From Lactarius indigo (taxonomy: Eukaryota > Basidiomycota > Agaricomycetes > Russulales > Russulaceae), in assembly GCA_025766275.1 (NCBI GenBank), contig JAFKAC010000025.1:682001-746000 (forward strand): 64,000 nucleotides of DNA. The letters run 5' to 3'. Positions 25,467 to 35,506 of the stretch are shown one piece after another (the stretch's first letter is position 1; every line of letters begins with the position of its first letter). Both the position numbers and the translations under genes were made by a program. The notes under the pieces were generated by a model that did not search any database, was not told the DNA's origin, and saw nothing but the letters and a program-made list of their open reading frames with translations.

Positions 25467-27577
25467 ATCACGACGTCAGCTTGACTTGAGCTCTAAAGGG
25501 GGTGACTTGACTTAGCTGAATCACATGTAAAAGTGTATGGCATGAAGGCAACCCTAGATGTTTGAAGACACTAGATAGATAAGGCACTCTTATAGAGGCG
25601 TACAAGATAAGCAGGGATGATACAAGACAAGAAGTGATGATTGAAGAAGACCAAGATGGCATATCTTGGTCTTCTGCTACTACCTTATATACAAGAAAAG
25701 CAGGCTTTGAAGTGCTGCTATGAGTCACTGTAAAGTAGTGTCCAACGTATCGCAAAAACACATCAAACCCTAATACAACTACTACTAGGGTTGAGTCATA
25801 GTCTCAGTCAGCTATCATGCACGAATCTCCTATCATACTACATCATAAACCCCTAAGTCCATGACTAATATACCTTACTGCCGTAGCCACAACTGGTACA
25901 GTAAGGGTACACACATGAATCATGACATCACCCCCTTTTCAGTGTGAGACTCCAGACTCACTGGAAATCATAAGATGCCCACTTGTGCTGTTTGTCCTCA
26001 ATATGCCTAAAGACATCGGCACGCTCCAGCCAATAGATGCAGTCCAACTTATCCTCACGGGTGGTGAGGACCATGGCGCACAGCTGGCAGACGTGTGCCT
26101 GCAGGCGCATCTCTTTGTGGGCCACGGTGCGATAGCATGTCACCTCTGCAACCAGGGACTTGTCCCCTATGCGGTTAAGTGTGTGGTCAGTGAGCTTGTC
26201 GGCGGCAAGGATAACAAGATCCTTGTGAGTGATGAAGGCGCGATTCACAGCTGAGAGTTGTGGATGGGCATAAAGGGGTTTGCCATAGAGATACAGGGAT
26301 CCTGGGATGACTCCCAGGATGAAGGGGCTTGCACCTCCAATAATCTGAACATGACTTGCCTGTTGCTCTATGCCATCTGGTCCGGTGATGGGGAAAGGAA
26401 TGTAATGGGGCTGTTGATTCGCCTGGAACCCCTCAGGTGCAAGGACCTGCGCGGGGTTGTTGTTGGGCGTGATGGTGGTATGTGGTGCGATGCTGGGCAG
26501 TTGCACATGTCCTCGAGACATGGGGGTTCCGTTGGTGTGGACAAGCCATGAGGTGATTTGGGGATCAGTAGGGTGGCTGTGTGTTTGAAGGAGGGGGTGT
26601 CTGACTGGGTAGTAATTTTCGTCGTCATGGTCAGCTTGGTCAGGCATCACTGCCTGCACCACCACAACTCACTCAATCTCTCCTGCGCTAACCTCAACTG
26701 TTCGCTGGCCCATTCCCTGGCCGTCCTCTGCCAGACCTCCTCGGCCTCCCTCTCCAGCTGGTCCCTTGATAGGTCAATCAGTTGGGAAAACTCCCCTAAC
26801 ACCAATAAGAGTGTCATCTGGGGGGATGATGGCAATGGGTTCCCAATTGCTGTTGTCATCTTGGAAGATGTGAGTGATGGCATACTGCTTGTCGCTGGGC
26901 TGGCACGCAGGGTCTGGGAACCTCTATAAGAGGCTAGCCCATTCTTGAGCAGTGATATGCCCCAGTCGCACATTTGCAGGTGTGTACGGAGTGAGCTGGA
27001 CCTGTGGAACCATGGTTTCTTCATTGTCTTGGAGGATGGTGGTGGCATCTTGTGTGACTTGGTTGAGGAGGATCGCCGTGGTGACATGTCTGAGAGGGGA
27101 AGTGGGCATGGAAGTGTAAGACAATCAAATGTAGGAGGGATACTCTCCTTGATTGTCTGAGGGCTGGCTTTTAAGATGTTGTGTGGTTGTCTGGCCTGCC
27201 CAATATGCCTCTATTGCTTCTGGAGCAAATATGTCATCCTTATCAACCCACTGATTTTCCAAGTTGGGATATCCCTTCCATTTGATGAGATACTGAAGTT
27301 TTCTTCTCCAGCTGAAATGCTGAGAGTCTAGAACTGCCTTGACCTCATATTCTTCTTTGCCCTCCACAAGATCTGGGGGTGGATGTGGGAAGTTTTCGCC
27401 ATGAAAGGCAGTACTCTTGTATGGTGTGAGAAGATTGATGTGGAACACTGCATGGGAAGTTCAAGGTGATAGTTGTAAGGGGACATTACCTTGGTTATCC
27501 TGAATGGTCTGTGGTGTCGTGCCACTAATTTTGCCATTGGTTGATTGGTCCGGAGATGTTTCCCTTCTAACCTGTAA
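25467..27577 (-). mobile_element. Element 2: older truncated relative, host of element 1
   Basis: The LTR starts at 17675-17688 (TGTAACACCATCAC), is split by element 1, resumes at 25467/25472 and ends at about 25927 (ATGACA), total about 470 bp. It is clearly related to element 1's LTR but well diverged. Internal sequence follows from 25928 and stops at about 27577 in the middle of the integrase C-terminal region (homologous to about 19820 of element 1). No second LTR is seen. 27578-27725 is unassigned sequence starting TGTTACAG, perhaps another LTR scrap. Confidence 0.85.
25958..27560 (-). pseudogene. Element 2 pol C-terminal remnant
   Basis: Several minus frames together reproduce the end of an element-1-like Pol. 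They include the GPY/F-like region (AKLVARHHRPFRITKVMSPY, about 27530), a chromodomain (EEYEVKAVLDSQHF, LQYLIKWKGYPNLENQWVDK, about 27250-27360), the linker MPTSPLRHVTTA ... ITAQEW (about 26950-27110) and the 230-residue extension (ENYYPVRHPLLQ, PAQVLAPEGFQANQQPHYI, YGKPLYAHPQL, about 25960-26600). Frames change between these parts, so it is dead, but the extension itself stays open. Confidence 0.85.
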
Positions 27578-27725
27578 TGTTACAGTAGGAACATTCAGCT
27601 TGGCATAAGCAAGTCTGGTCTTTCTATGTCAATGAGCGAGGGTTCAGCTGGTAGTGGCAAGGTTTAAGTGGTTGACAAGGATCTCAGAGTATGACACAAT
27701 ACTCAAGATGTGAATGGAGTTCAGG

Positions 27726-28233
27726 TGTTACGGTACGGACTTAATGACTCATTACACATGACTCATGACCGGTTATGACTACGGTCCGGTATCAGTATTA
27801 GTCATGGACTCTTACATCGCATCAGTCAGCATAGTAGTTCGCATGTGATTGTGACTCCTGTATGACTCATTCCTAGGATAGCTGTACTAGGGTTCGAGCT
27901 AGTTACGCTATTGGTTATCTACTATTCCAGCGGCGCTTTAAAGCCCGCGCGTATCTGTATAAGTAGTCGACTCGGAAGACCAAGAGTCCCCATCTTGGTC
28001 TTCTTCAATCCACCATTTGATTCGTCTTCTGCCTGCCTTAGTCTTGGACTAAGCGTGCTTCCGCTCGTATCCATCAGAGATACTCCTCTTTATCCCTTTC
28101 GCTGCAGCGTGTGCCAGTGCGCCCCTGTTCAGCCTGCGTTGGGTTGACACGTGTTCCCCATTCGCCTAGCTTCCGCTAAGTCGATTACACCCTTCATGAG
28201 TCCAAGTCGGACTAACGCCGGTGGAGCGTAACA
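27726..28233 (+). repeat. Element 3 5' LTR (508 bp)
   Basis: Carries TATAAG at 27958-27963 and ATCTTGGTCTT at 27992-28002, the predicted RNA 5' end, preceded by an inverted partner AAGACCAAGA at 27976-27985. Confidence 0.9.
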
Positions 28234-28235
28234 TT

Positions 28236-28246
28236 AAGACCAAGAT
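28236..28246 (+). promoter_or_regulatory. Element 3 primer-binding site for self-priming
   Basis: AAGACCAAGAT, two bases after the LTR end, is the exact complement of 27992-28002 in the LTR, 34 nt downstream of the TATA motif. Confidence 0.75.
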
Positions 28247-28254
28247 CCTCAAAC

Positions 28255-30210
28255 GTGGCGTATTCAACTAGAGATCAGTGGACGTCTTTTCGTCCTTACC
28301 ATATCGAACGACGAGGAGATCGCAACGTACCAACAAGATTCCTGGGAGCAGCCCAGTGGAGAGAACGAGGAGAGGATACCGGGTACTTTGTAGAGTTCAA
28401 CGGTCCTAACCGCTTCCGACCCGTTGAGTTCAATTTCGAACACCTCTGTTGGACCGAGGTTACTTGGAACCCCGTAGATTATCGCTGGGACATAATACGA
28501 CCAGCCGGGAGAAACTACAACTGTGACATCGATACAAGAGAGCTCAATAGCCGGGCAGATTACGGTCCCATTGACGGACAAGCACAAGAACATACAGACG
28601 AAGGAATTAGCGGCGGAGAAGAAGCCTCCGAGAGCCAATCACCAAGTAGAGGAACGACACCAGCGGAGGAAGCCAGCCTAGGAGCCATCGGAGACCACAT
28701 CATACAACGAACTGAGTCCCTCACCATTCATCAACCCGAACCAGAAGTAATTCATATTCACAGCCCAGCAGTCGCGATGGCCACTGCTACTATCACACAC
28801 AAAGAAGTCCTTACCACCGAGGCAAGAGATCAAATAGCCTTAGAAGAGCAGAGACACATAGCGGAAGAATCCCGAGCCAACCTAGCCCCTATCAACCCTT
28901 ACACCGGTCATCGAATGACCGACGACGATGTAGCAATTCACCGAGCCATCGGGCCGGACGTAGCAGACCCTCCTAGTGGAGGAAGAGGAGGACCCCCTGA
29001 ATTACCAGGAGGAGGAGGACCCCCATCAAGAGGACCCGGATTCGGCGGATTCCCCGGAGGGTTCCCAGGGGGGCCACCAGGGGGAGGACCACCGGGAGGA
29101 GGATTACCAGGTGCAGGTCCCATTATTCCCCCTCCAAGTAACAAATTAGCTGGCGAAGCACCTACAGTATTTGACGGAGAACGTACCAAGGTTGAAGCGT
29201 TTCTCACTCAATGGCATGTCTACTGGGGCATGAACGCCGACAAAGGCATTATGGCAACTCCATACCGACGTGCCTTACTTTTTCTCTCCTACATCAAAGG
29301 CGTCAACGTCAGCGAATGGGTATTAGCCATGCTCACCTGGCTCAACGGCCAGATACAAGCTGGGATACCTCGTACCAGCGAAGGATTATGGAACGAAGTC
29401 ACGCGCAGTTTCATGCAGCGCTTCCGAAATACGATGGAGCAAGAGCAAGCTCAATACGAACTCAAAAAGGGAGTTAAAATGATTGGGGGCAATCTAGATG
29501 AGTATTGCACCCAATTTGAACAACTAATACGCCGCGCTCAATATCGACTCGATGATCCTCAGACATTGGATCTCTTCGCAAGCGGGCTACCAAAAGATCT
29601 GTATGAGAAGGTCTATACCCTCAATAACCCCCACAACTATCGCGAATGGAAGGAGGCTGCAACTACCCGCCAGCAGCAATATCTTCACCTTAAAGCGGTA
29701 TTAAACAAAGGAGTTCCTCAAGGACAGGGGAGATCACGACAACAGGGCCAGTGGCAGGGGCCGCCAAGAAGTTCTTGGCAACCACGGAACCTACCCCGAG
29801 ACCCAAATGCAATGGACACCTCGGCAGACCGAATTCGAGGGCGACTTGCAGGAGCCGAAGACATACTTGCTCCTCGTCCCCCATATCGACCAAGGGGAGG
29901 GTTCCTCCAAAGAGGAGGAGGACGTAACAATCAAAGGCCAGTCACCTGCTATAACTGTGGGAAGGACGGACATATGGCCTGTGATTGCAGGCAACCACGA
30001 GGAGGCTATCAACCTCAAGCATCAACCAGTCGGTATATCGATACCGACTATCATCAACAAGAACCAGAAGTCGCTACCAGGGCGGTTCAAGAAGTACCCC
30101 CTCAACAGCGCGCCAGCGACTGGCTTAATGGAGTAGCGGGAGAATCGGATGACGTAAAAGACATTATCCTCCAACAATTGTGGAAGAAGGAGGGTTTTCA
30201 GGACGCCTGA
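28255..30210 (+). CDS. Element 3 Gag, apparently initiated at GTG
   Basis: 651 codons. GTG 28255 (context AAACGTGGCG) is the first start-like codon; the upstream frame is open only back to a TAA at 28213 and has no ATG. The conserved N-terminal domain matches element 1 (DQWTSFRPY, FRPVEFNFEHLCWTEVTWNP, RELNSRADYGPIDGQ). The first in-frame ATG comes only near residue 175 (AVAMATAT). Then come a Gly/Pro linker (about residues 240-290), a capsid domain (FLTQWHVYWGMNADK, LLFLSYIKGVNVSEWVL), and a CCHC knuckle CYNCGKDGHMACDC at about residue 564. Ends QLWKKEGFQDA. Confidence 0.88.
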   Translation: MAYSTRDQWTSFRPYHIERRGDRNVPTRFLGAAQWRERGEDTGYFVEFNGPNRFRPVEFNFEHLCWTEVTWNPVDYRWDIIRPAGRNYNCDIDTRELNSRADYGPIDGQAQEHTDEGISGGEEASESQSPSRGTTPAEEASLGAIGDHIIQRTESLTIHQPEPEVIHIHSPAVAMATATITHKEVLTTEARDQIALEEQRHIAEESRANLAPINPYTGHRMTDDDVAIHRAIGPDVADPPSGGRGGPPELPGGGGPPSRGPGFGGFPGGFPGGPPGGGPPGGGLPGAGPIIPPPSNKLAGEAPTVFDGERTKVEAFLTQWHVYWGMNADKGIMATPYRRALLFLSYIKGVNVSEWVLAMLTWLNGQIQAGIPRTSEGLWNEVTRSFMQRFRNTMEQEQAQYELKKGVKMIGGNLDEYCTQFEQLIRRAQYRLDDPQTLDLFASGLPKDLYEKVYTLNNPHNYREWKEAATTRQQQYLHLKAVLNKGVPQGQGRSRQQGQWQGPPRSSWQPRNLPRDPNAMDTSADRIRGRLAGAEDILAPRPPYRPRGGFLQRGGGRNNQRPVTCYNCGKDGHMACDCRQPRGGYQPQASTSRYIDTDYHQQEPEVATRAVQEVPPQQRASDWLNGVAGESDDVKDIILQQLWKKEGFQDA

Positions 30211-33200
30211 ACCCATCGGCCTGGGTGAGGGCAGTTAATTGTAACAGTGTAATCATGACTCGCTATCGTTCTATGAGAGTTCCAGTATCGATTCGCACCA
30301 GTTACGCAATGGCCGACATACGCGCATTAGTTGACTCTGGAGCAACCCACTGCTTCATGAAACCCTCCTTCGCAAAAAGGATGAGGCTCGGGACCAAACT
30401 ACTCGACGTCCCAAAGAAAATATGGAACATTGACAATACAGAAAACAAATCGGGGCGTATCACCCATTATACCGACGTTGATGTTCAAACTAAAGGCATC
30501 CATAAGGAAATTCGCTTCCTTATTACAGACATCGGCAACGAAGACATTGTATTAGGCTATCCCTGGCTTGCCATCTACGACCCGCACATCAAATGGTCGC
30601 AAGCAGCCATTCACGAGGATATGCTTCCCATTGTTATCCGTTCAACTAACCCTTATATCAAAACAACACCAGTTGTGGCGACAACTACCGTCCAAAACGA
30701 TGACTATGAAATAGTACACTCTTGTGTCGTCACGGACGAACAGCGGCAACAGTTTGAAGAAGAGTGTCGGATCAGGGCCACTGCCACTGACCTCGCCATT
30801 GCCGCTCAACAATATGTTACTAAAGCTGAGTTACCCCCTGAATATCGCGAATTCGAACGTCTCTTCAGCGAAGAAGCATCGGACAGGTTTCCACCCAGCA
30901 GGCCCTGGGATCATGCCATCGAATTCAAACCAGGAACCGCTGACGCTATCGATTGCAAGATATACCCTATGACGCAAGAAGAGGACAAGAAACTACGTGA
31001 ATGGATCGACGAACAGCTCAAAAAGGGGTATATACGACCTTCTAAGTCTCCATACGCGTCTTCTTTCTTCTTTATCAAGAAGAAAGATGGGAAACTACGG
31101 CCTGTTCAAGACTATCGGAAAATAAATGCCGTCACTATTCGCAATCAGTATCCTCTTCCTCTCATCTCCGACCTCATCACAGATCTCAGTAATGCCCACA
31201 TTTACACCAAACTTGACGTTAGATGGGGGTATAACAACGTGCGTATTAAGGAGGGGGATGAAGAGAAAGCGGCATTCAAAACGCGTTATGGATTATTTGA
31301 ACCAACGGTGATGTTTTTTGGCCTAACCAACTCCCCCGCAACGTTCCAGATGATGATGAATTTCATCTTCAGGGATATTATCGCGAAGCATGAAAAACGG
31401 GGCACCGTTATTCGCGTTTACATGGACGACATCGGTATCGCAACCGGACTAAAACACTCCCTGTCGGATCATATAGAAGCGGTCAAGGACGTACTCCACG
31501 TATCCGCGGAACACGATTTATACTACAAACTCGAAAAATGCCTCTTCCACTCCCCACGTATGGATTACCTGGGGGTAATCCTTGAAAAGGGGGTGACACG
31601 CATGGACCCTGTCAAAATTTCGGGCATCAAGGACTGGCCCACACCAACCAAGGTCAAGGACGTCCGCTCTTTTCTCGGCTTCTGCAATTTTTACCGACCC
31701 TTTATACGAGGCTTCGCAACCAAGGCACGACCTCTCAACAAGCTCACGCGCAAAGATACCGAATGGCGCTGGGGAACAGAAGAGGAGAAGGCATTTCAAG
31801 ACCTCAAGACCCTTGTCACTAGCGAACCTGTCCTTGCACACCCGGACCTCACGCAACAATTTGAACTAGAAGTCGATGCATCCGGATTTGCCACCGGAGC
31901 TGTCCTCCTCCAGCGCAAAGCGGACGGTAAAAGACATCCCATTGGCTATTATTCATCTACTCTTAACGAAGCCGAGCGAAACTACGACATCTACGACCTT
32001 GAACTCCTGGCAATTGTTAAAGCTTTCCACCACTGGAGACCCCTTTTAGCAGGTTCCCCCCACAAAATCAAAGTATTCTCCGACCATCTCAATCTACAAT
32101 ACTGGAGATCGCCACAGAAGATAAGCAGACGCGTGGCCAGGGAAGTACTCGAACTTTCGGAATATGACTTCGAAATCCACCATATCAAAGGTACTTCCAA
32201 CGGGCGCGCTGATGCACTGTCGCGAAGGCCAGATTACGACCAAGGGGAAAACGACAACGAAGGAGTCACAGTGCTGCCCGAAAGCATCTTTGTACGCGCT
32301 ACTACACTGGAAGAACCACAACATCCGCACTGGAGACCTGAGATCTTACCGGTAGAAATGACTCCAGAACACCCTATTTACGAGCAGGACACAGCTAAGT
32401 TGAAACCTTGGGTTGACGCTCACAAGCTAAAAGACATCGAAGGGACATGGTATAAGGATGGGCGTCGAGTAGTCACCAGCGGCATTCACGACAAACGCAC
32501 CATTATTGCCGCTCACCATGACTCCCCCGTCTACGGTCACCCAGGTATCAAACGTACTCTTCAACTCACTGAACGGCATTACTGGTGGCCGCAAATGAAA
32601 AACGACGTCATAGACTACGTCAGGGGCTGTGCAGAATGCCAGCGGCACAAAGTCAACCTTCGTCCCATCAGGGCGCCCTTACAACCCATTTACCCCAAAC
32701 CGGAAGCTTTACCGTTCGAGACTATCGCCGTGGACTTTATTACTAAACTCCCTATCTCTCGTGGCTACGACTCTATTCTGACGGTGACAGACCACGATTG
32801 CACTAAAGCTGCCGTCTTTATCCCGTGCAATGAAGAGATAACGGCCGAGGGAACGGCCGCTCTGTATGTTTCTCACGTATTCCCACGATTTGGACTCCCC
32901 TCGCGCATTATCAGTGATCGAGACCCCTGTTTTGCATCCAAGTTCATGCGAGAGATATGCAAAATTCTTGGCATCAGCCAAAATATCTCAACCGCTTATC
33001 ATCCCCGAACCGACGGCCAATCGGAACGAACCAACCAATGGCTAGAGCAATACCTCCGCTTTTGGGTAAATGAACGACAAGATGATTGGGTTCGTTATCT
33101 GCCAATGGCAGAATTCACGCATAACAACTGGCCTAACGAAACGACACGGGAGTCCCCTTTCTTTCTCTTATCTGGGTTCAACCCTCGCGCTGATTGGACC

Positions 33201-34985
33201 GATAGGCCTTCCCCTATCCCACAAGTGTCGTTACGGCTAGATCAGTTTAAACAAGCGCGACAGCGCGCTTTCTCCTGTATGCTCCGGGCGCAAAAGTCAT
33301 GGGTCAAGCACAAAGATATGCCCAAATTCAAAGAAGGAAACCTTGTATGGCTAGAAGGACGCCACTTACGCACTCATCAACCAACCGCAAAACTAGCGGC
33401 TAAACGACATGGACCATTTAAGGTTATCCAGGTGATGTCCCTTGTCAACTATCGACTCGAACTTCCCACGCAGTGGAGCACCCATGACGTGTTCCACATA
33501 GATCTTCTCACACCTTATTGCGAGACACCCACGCACGGACCAAACTATCAGCGCCCACCACCTGATTTGGTCGATAACGAAGAAGAATACGAGGTCGAAA
33601 AGATTCTAGACTCTCGGCGATTCGGCAGAAGACGTCGGCTCCAATATCTCGTCAAATGGAAGGGCTACCCGGACTCCAATAATCAATGGATAGATAAGGA
33701 TGACGTATTTGCCAAAGAAGCCGTTCGGGAGTTCAAACATTCTAACCCCGACAGGGAAACACATATAAGAAGGACCTCTTGTCGTGATAAGTCCCCATCA
33801 CCCACTTCTTCTATGCCTTCTACTCGACGCAATGACCAGCTCGCACTCCTCTCTACCCTCGTCAACGACTCCTCCGCCACGCTTGTCAACCCCGACTCCG
33901 CCAACGACGCCGCAACCACTAGAACTACGGGAGGAAGCTGTCCCTCCATGCAGCATGAGGAAGACGGCCCTATCACTAGCGAAGAACTGCACCAGACACT
34001 GCAACGATTCCCTCTGCCCCTACAGGGAGTTGTCGACGACGATCCAGCAGCAACTCAGCCAGCACCTCCACCAATGTACGCCATCACAAATCCCAACACC
34101 GGTGAGCCCGAAACCTTCCTCACCAAAGACGAGTTATTTCGGCTTCAAGCAGCTGTCCCGCGCGGTGAAGCCACCCAACGCCATAGAGAAGTACGAACGA
34201 GAGTGGAAGGAAACGGCGGCGCGGTGGCAGCGGGAGCAACTGCATATCGCCGCTTGCCGACGCCGAATGATGAAGGAGCAGAGGGAGTATTGGACAAGGA
34301 TGAGGATGAAGACGAGCTTGGAGACCACTACCCCATCAGGCACGCATTCCTTAACCATAAATTCTATGCTGAAGATCCAGCCGCCACTCCCTACCTCGTC
34401 GACGCAGCGGGGGGGCCTTTACACAGAGGACGAGTCGCCGTGGCACAAGCGACTCGTTATACACCAATGGGCGAGCGAGACCCAGCAACCAGAGTCGTCG
34501 TCCCTGAAGGGTTCCGGGTCAATGGAGGACCCGATTACATTCCGTTCCCGATCAAACTCCCCAACGGACCGACGGTACAAGCATCCCACGTACAGGTTAT
34601 CCGAGGAGGAGACCCCTTCGTACTCGGATTAGCTCCGGGGTCGGGCTTCCTTTATGGTAAACCCCTCTACGCCACTCCTCACCTCCCCAAGAACAACCGC
34701 GCTTTCATCCCACATGAGGAGTATTTCTTACTCCGCGACCGACACCCCACGGACCTGTTACTAATGCGCATTGGGGATGTCACCCTCACTCAGGAACTGC
34801 GCCGGTTCCGCCAGTTTGCTTTCGCCGAAGACCAACTGGAGAAGCGGCTACGGCAGCTACAGCTGGAAAAGGAGATGGTGGTTCAGGACAAAAAGGACAG
34901 TCTCTATCGCCTCGAAAGGGCTAACATACTAGCGCGGATGGAAGATGAAGCGGAGAAGATGAGAAAAGAATTGGTGGCGGACTAG
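30180..34985 (+). CDS. Element 3 Pol polyprotein with chromodomain and C-terminal extension
   Basis: Continuous 1,601-codon frame in -1 phase to gag, overlapping it by about 30 nt; actual translation should begin at the GGGTTTT slip (30192-30198). Protease ALVDSGATHCFM near residue 52. RT with FFFIKKKDGKLRPVQDYRKI and intact YMDDIGIAT near 414. RNase H VDASGFATGAVLLQ and DALSRRPDYDQ. Integrase HHCC (HGHP-type YGHPGIKRT, CAECQRHK) and DDE (AVDFITKLPIS, ISDRDPCF, DGQSERTNQWLEQ). Chromodomain YEVEKILDSRRFG / LQYLVKWKGYPDSNNQWI near 1137-1180. Residues ~1380-1601 are the conserved extension (DHYPIRHAFLNHK, TPYLVDAAGGPLHRGRV, FLYGKPLYATPHL, then a coiled coil). The chromodomain presumably steers integration to marked chromatin. 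Confidence 0.93.
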   Translation: MEEGGFSGRLNPSAWVRAVNCNSVIMTRYRSMRVPVSIRTSYAMADIRALVDSGATHCFMKPSFAKRMRLGTKLLDVPKKIWNIDNTENKSGRITHYTDVDVQTKGIHKEIRFLITDIGNEDIVLGYPWLAIYDPHIKWSQAAIHEDMLPIVIRSTNPYIKTTPVVATTTVQNDDYEIVHSCVVTDEQRQQFEEECRIRATATDLAIAAQQYVTKAELPPEYREFERLFSEEASDRFPPSRPWDHAIEFKPGTADAIDCKIYPMTQEEDKKLREWIDEQLKKGYIRPSKSPYASSFFFIKKKDGKLRPVQDYRKINAVTIRNQYPLPLISDLITDLSNAHIYTKLDVRWGYNNVRIKEGDEEKAAFKTRYGLFEPTVMFFGLTNSPATFQMMMNFIFRDIIAKHEKRGTVIRVYMDDIGIATGLKHSLSDHIEAVKDVLHVSAEHDLYYKLEKCLFHSPRMDYLGVILEKGVTRMDPVKISGIKDWPTPTKVKDVRSFLGFCNFYRPFIRGFATKARPLNKLTRKDTEWRWGTEEEKAFQDLKTLVTSEPVLAHPDLTQQFELEVDASGFATGAVLLQRKADGKRHPIGYYSSTLNEAERNYDIYDLELLAIVKAFHHWRPLLAGSPHKIKVFSDHLNLQYWRSPQKISRRVAREVLELSEYDFEIHHIKGTSNGRADALSRRPDYDQGENDNEGVTVLPESIFVRATTLEEPQHPHWRPEILPVEMTPEHPIYEQDTAKLKPWVDAHKLKDIEGTWYKDGRRVVTSGIHDKRTIIAAHHDSPVYGHPGIKRTLQLTERHYWWPQMKNDVIDYVRGCAECQRHKVNLRPIRAPLQPIYPKPEALPFETIAVDFITKLPISRGYDSILTVTDHDCTKAAVFIPCNEEITAEGTAALYVSHVFPRFGLPSRIISDRDPCFASKFMREICKILGISQNISTAYHPRTDGQSERTNQWLEQYLRFWVNERQDDWVRYLPMAEFTHNNWPNETTRESPFFLLSGFNPRADWTDRPSPIPQVSLRLDQFKQARQRAFSCMLRAQKSWVKHKDMPKFKEGNLVWLEGRHLRTHQPTAKLAAKRHGPFKVIQVMSLVNYRLELPTQWSTHDVFHIDLLTPYCETPTHGPNYQRPPPDLVDNEEEYEVEKILDSRRFGRRRRLQYLVKWKGYPDSNNQWIDKDDVFAKEAVREFKHSNPDRETHIRRTSCRDKSPSPTSSMPSTRRNDQLALLSTLVNDSSATLVNPDSANDAATTRTTGGSCPSMQHEEDGPITSEELHQTLQRFPLPLQGVVDDDPAATQPAPPPMYAITNPNTGEPETFLTKDELFRLQAAVPRGEATQRHREVRTRVEGNGGAVAAGATAYRRLPTPNDEGAEGVLDKDEDEDELGDHYPIRHAFLNHKFYAEDPAATPYLVDAAGGPLHRGRVAVAQATRYTPMGERDPATRVVVPEGFRVNGGPDYIPFPIKLPNGPTVQASHVQVIRGGDPFVLGLAPGSGFLYGKPLYATPHLPKNNRAFIPHEEYFLLRDRHPTDLLLMRIGDVTLTQELRRFRQFAFAEDQLEKRLRQLQLEKEMVVQDKKDSLYRLERANILARMEDEAEKMRKELVAD
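30192..30198 (+). promoter_or_regulatory. -1 frameshift heptamer GGGTTTT at gag/pol overlap (element 3)
   Basis: Gag codons GAG GGT TTT CAG give the slippery site G GGT TTT. A possible stimulatory hairpin, ACCCA-TCGGCC-TGGGT, starts at 30211, 12 nt downstream; element 1 keeps ACCC...GGGT in the same place. Confidence 0.7.
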
Positions 34986-35017
34986 TGAGGTGGGCCTCAC
35001 TCCTGAAAAGGGGGTGA

Positions 35018-35506
35018 TGTTACGGTACGGATTCGGTGACTCATTACATACGACTCATGACCGGTTATGACTACGGTCCGGTATCAGTATTAGTCATGGA
35101 CTCTTACATCACATCAGTCAGCATAGTAGTTCGCATGTGATTGTGACTCCTGTATGACTCATTCCTAGGATAGCTGTACTAGGGTTCGAGCTAGTTACAC
35201 TATTGGTTACCAACTGTTCTAGCGGCGCTTTAAAGCCCGCACGTATCTGTATAAGTAGTCGACTCAGAAGACCAAGAGTCCCCATCTTGGTCTTCTTCAA
35301 TCCACTACCTGACTTGTTCTCTTTCTTGCCTTAGTCTCAGACTAAGTGTGCTTCCACTTGCTTCCTTGTCTTAAGCTGCAGCGTGTGTTGGAGTACCCCT
35401 GTTCAGCTCACGTTGGGTTGACACGTGATCCCCATTCGCCTATCTCCGCTAAGTTGATTACACCCTCATAGTGTCCAAGTCGGACTAACGCCGGTGGAGC
35501 GTAACA
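35018..35506 (+). repeat. Element 3 3' LTR (489 bp)
   Basis: Same TG...CA ends as the left LTR but shorter and visibly diverged (for example TACGGATTCGGTG versus TACGGACTTAATG at the start). Its right edge lies directly against the truncated minus-strand gene at 35507. Confidence 0.9.

Larger units (their letters stand above)
27726..35506 (+). mobile_element. Element 3: Ty3/gypsy chromovirus, intact frames, no TSD
   Basis: Left LTR 27726-28233 (508 bp) and right LTR 35018-35506 (489 bp), both TG...CA (TGTTACGG ... GCGTAACA). They differ at many sites and by an indel around 28055-28100. Flanks do not match (TCAGG left, CAAAT right). The polypurine tract is AAAAGGGGGTGA just before 35018. Gag and a 1,601-codon pol frame are uninterrupted and all catalytic motifs are present. 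Related to, but clearly distinct from, element 1. Confidence 0.93.

Noticed and set aside
27578..27725. TGTTACAG... segment between elements 2 and 3 as a further LTR
   Set aside because: Only the first few bases resemble an LTR start; no end or partner was found, so it is left unassigned.
33784..34632. 282-codon frame overlapping the end of element 3 pol
   Set aside because: Out-of-frame shadow of the C-terminal extension; the pol frame has clear homology to elements 1 and 2 and this one does not.
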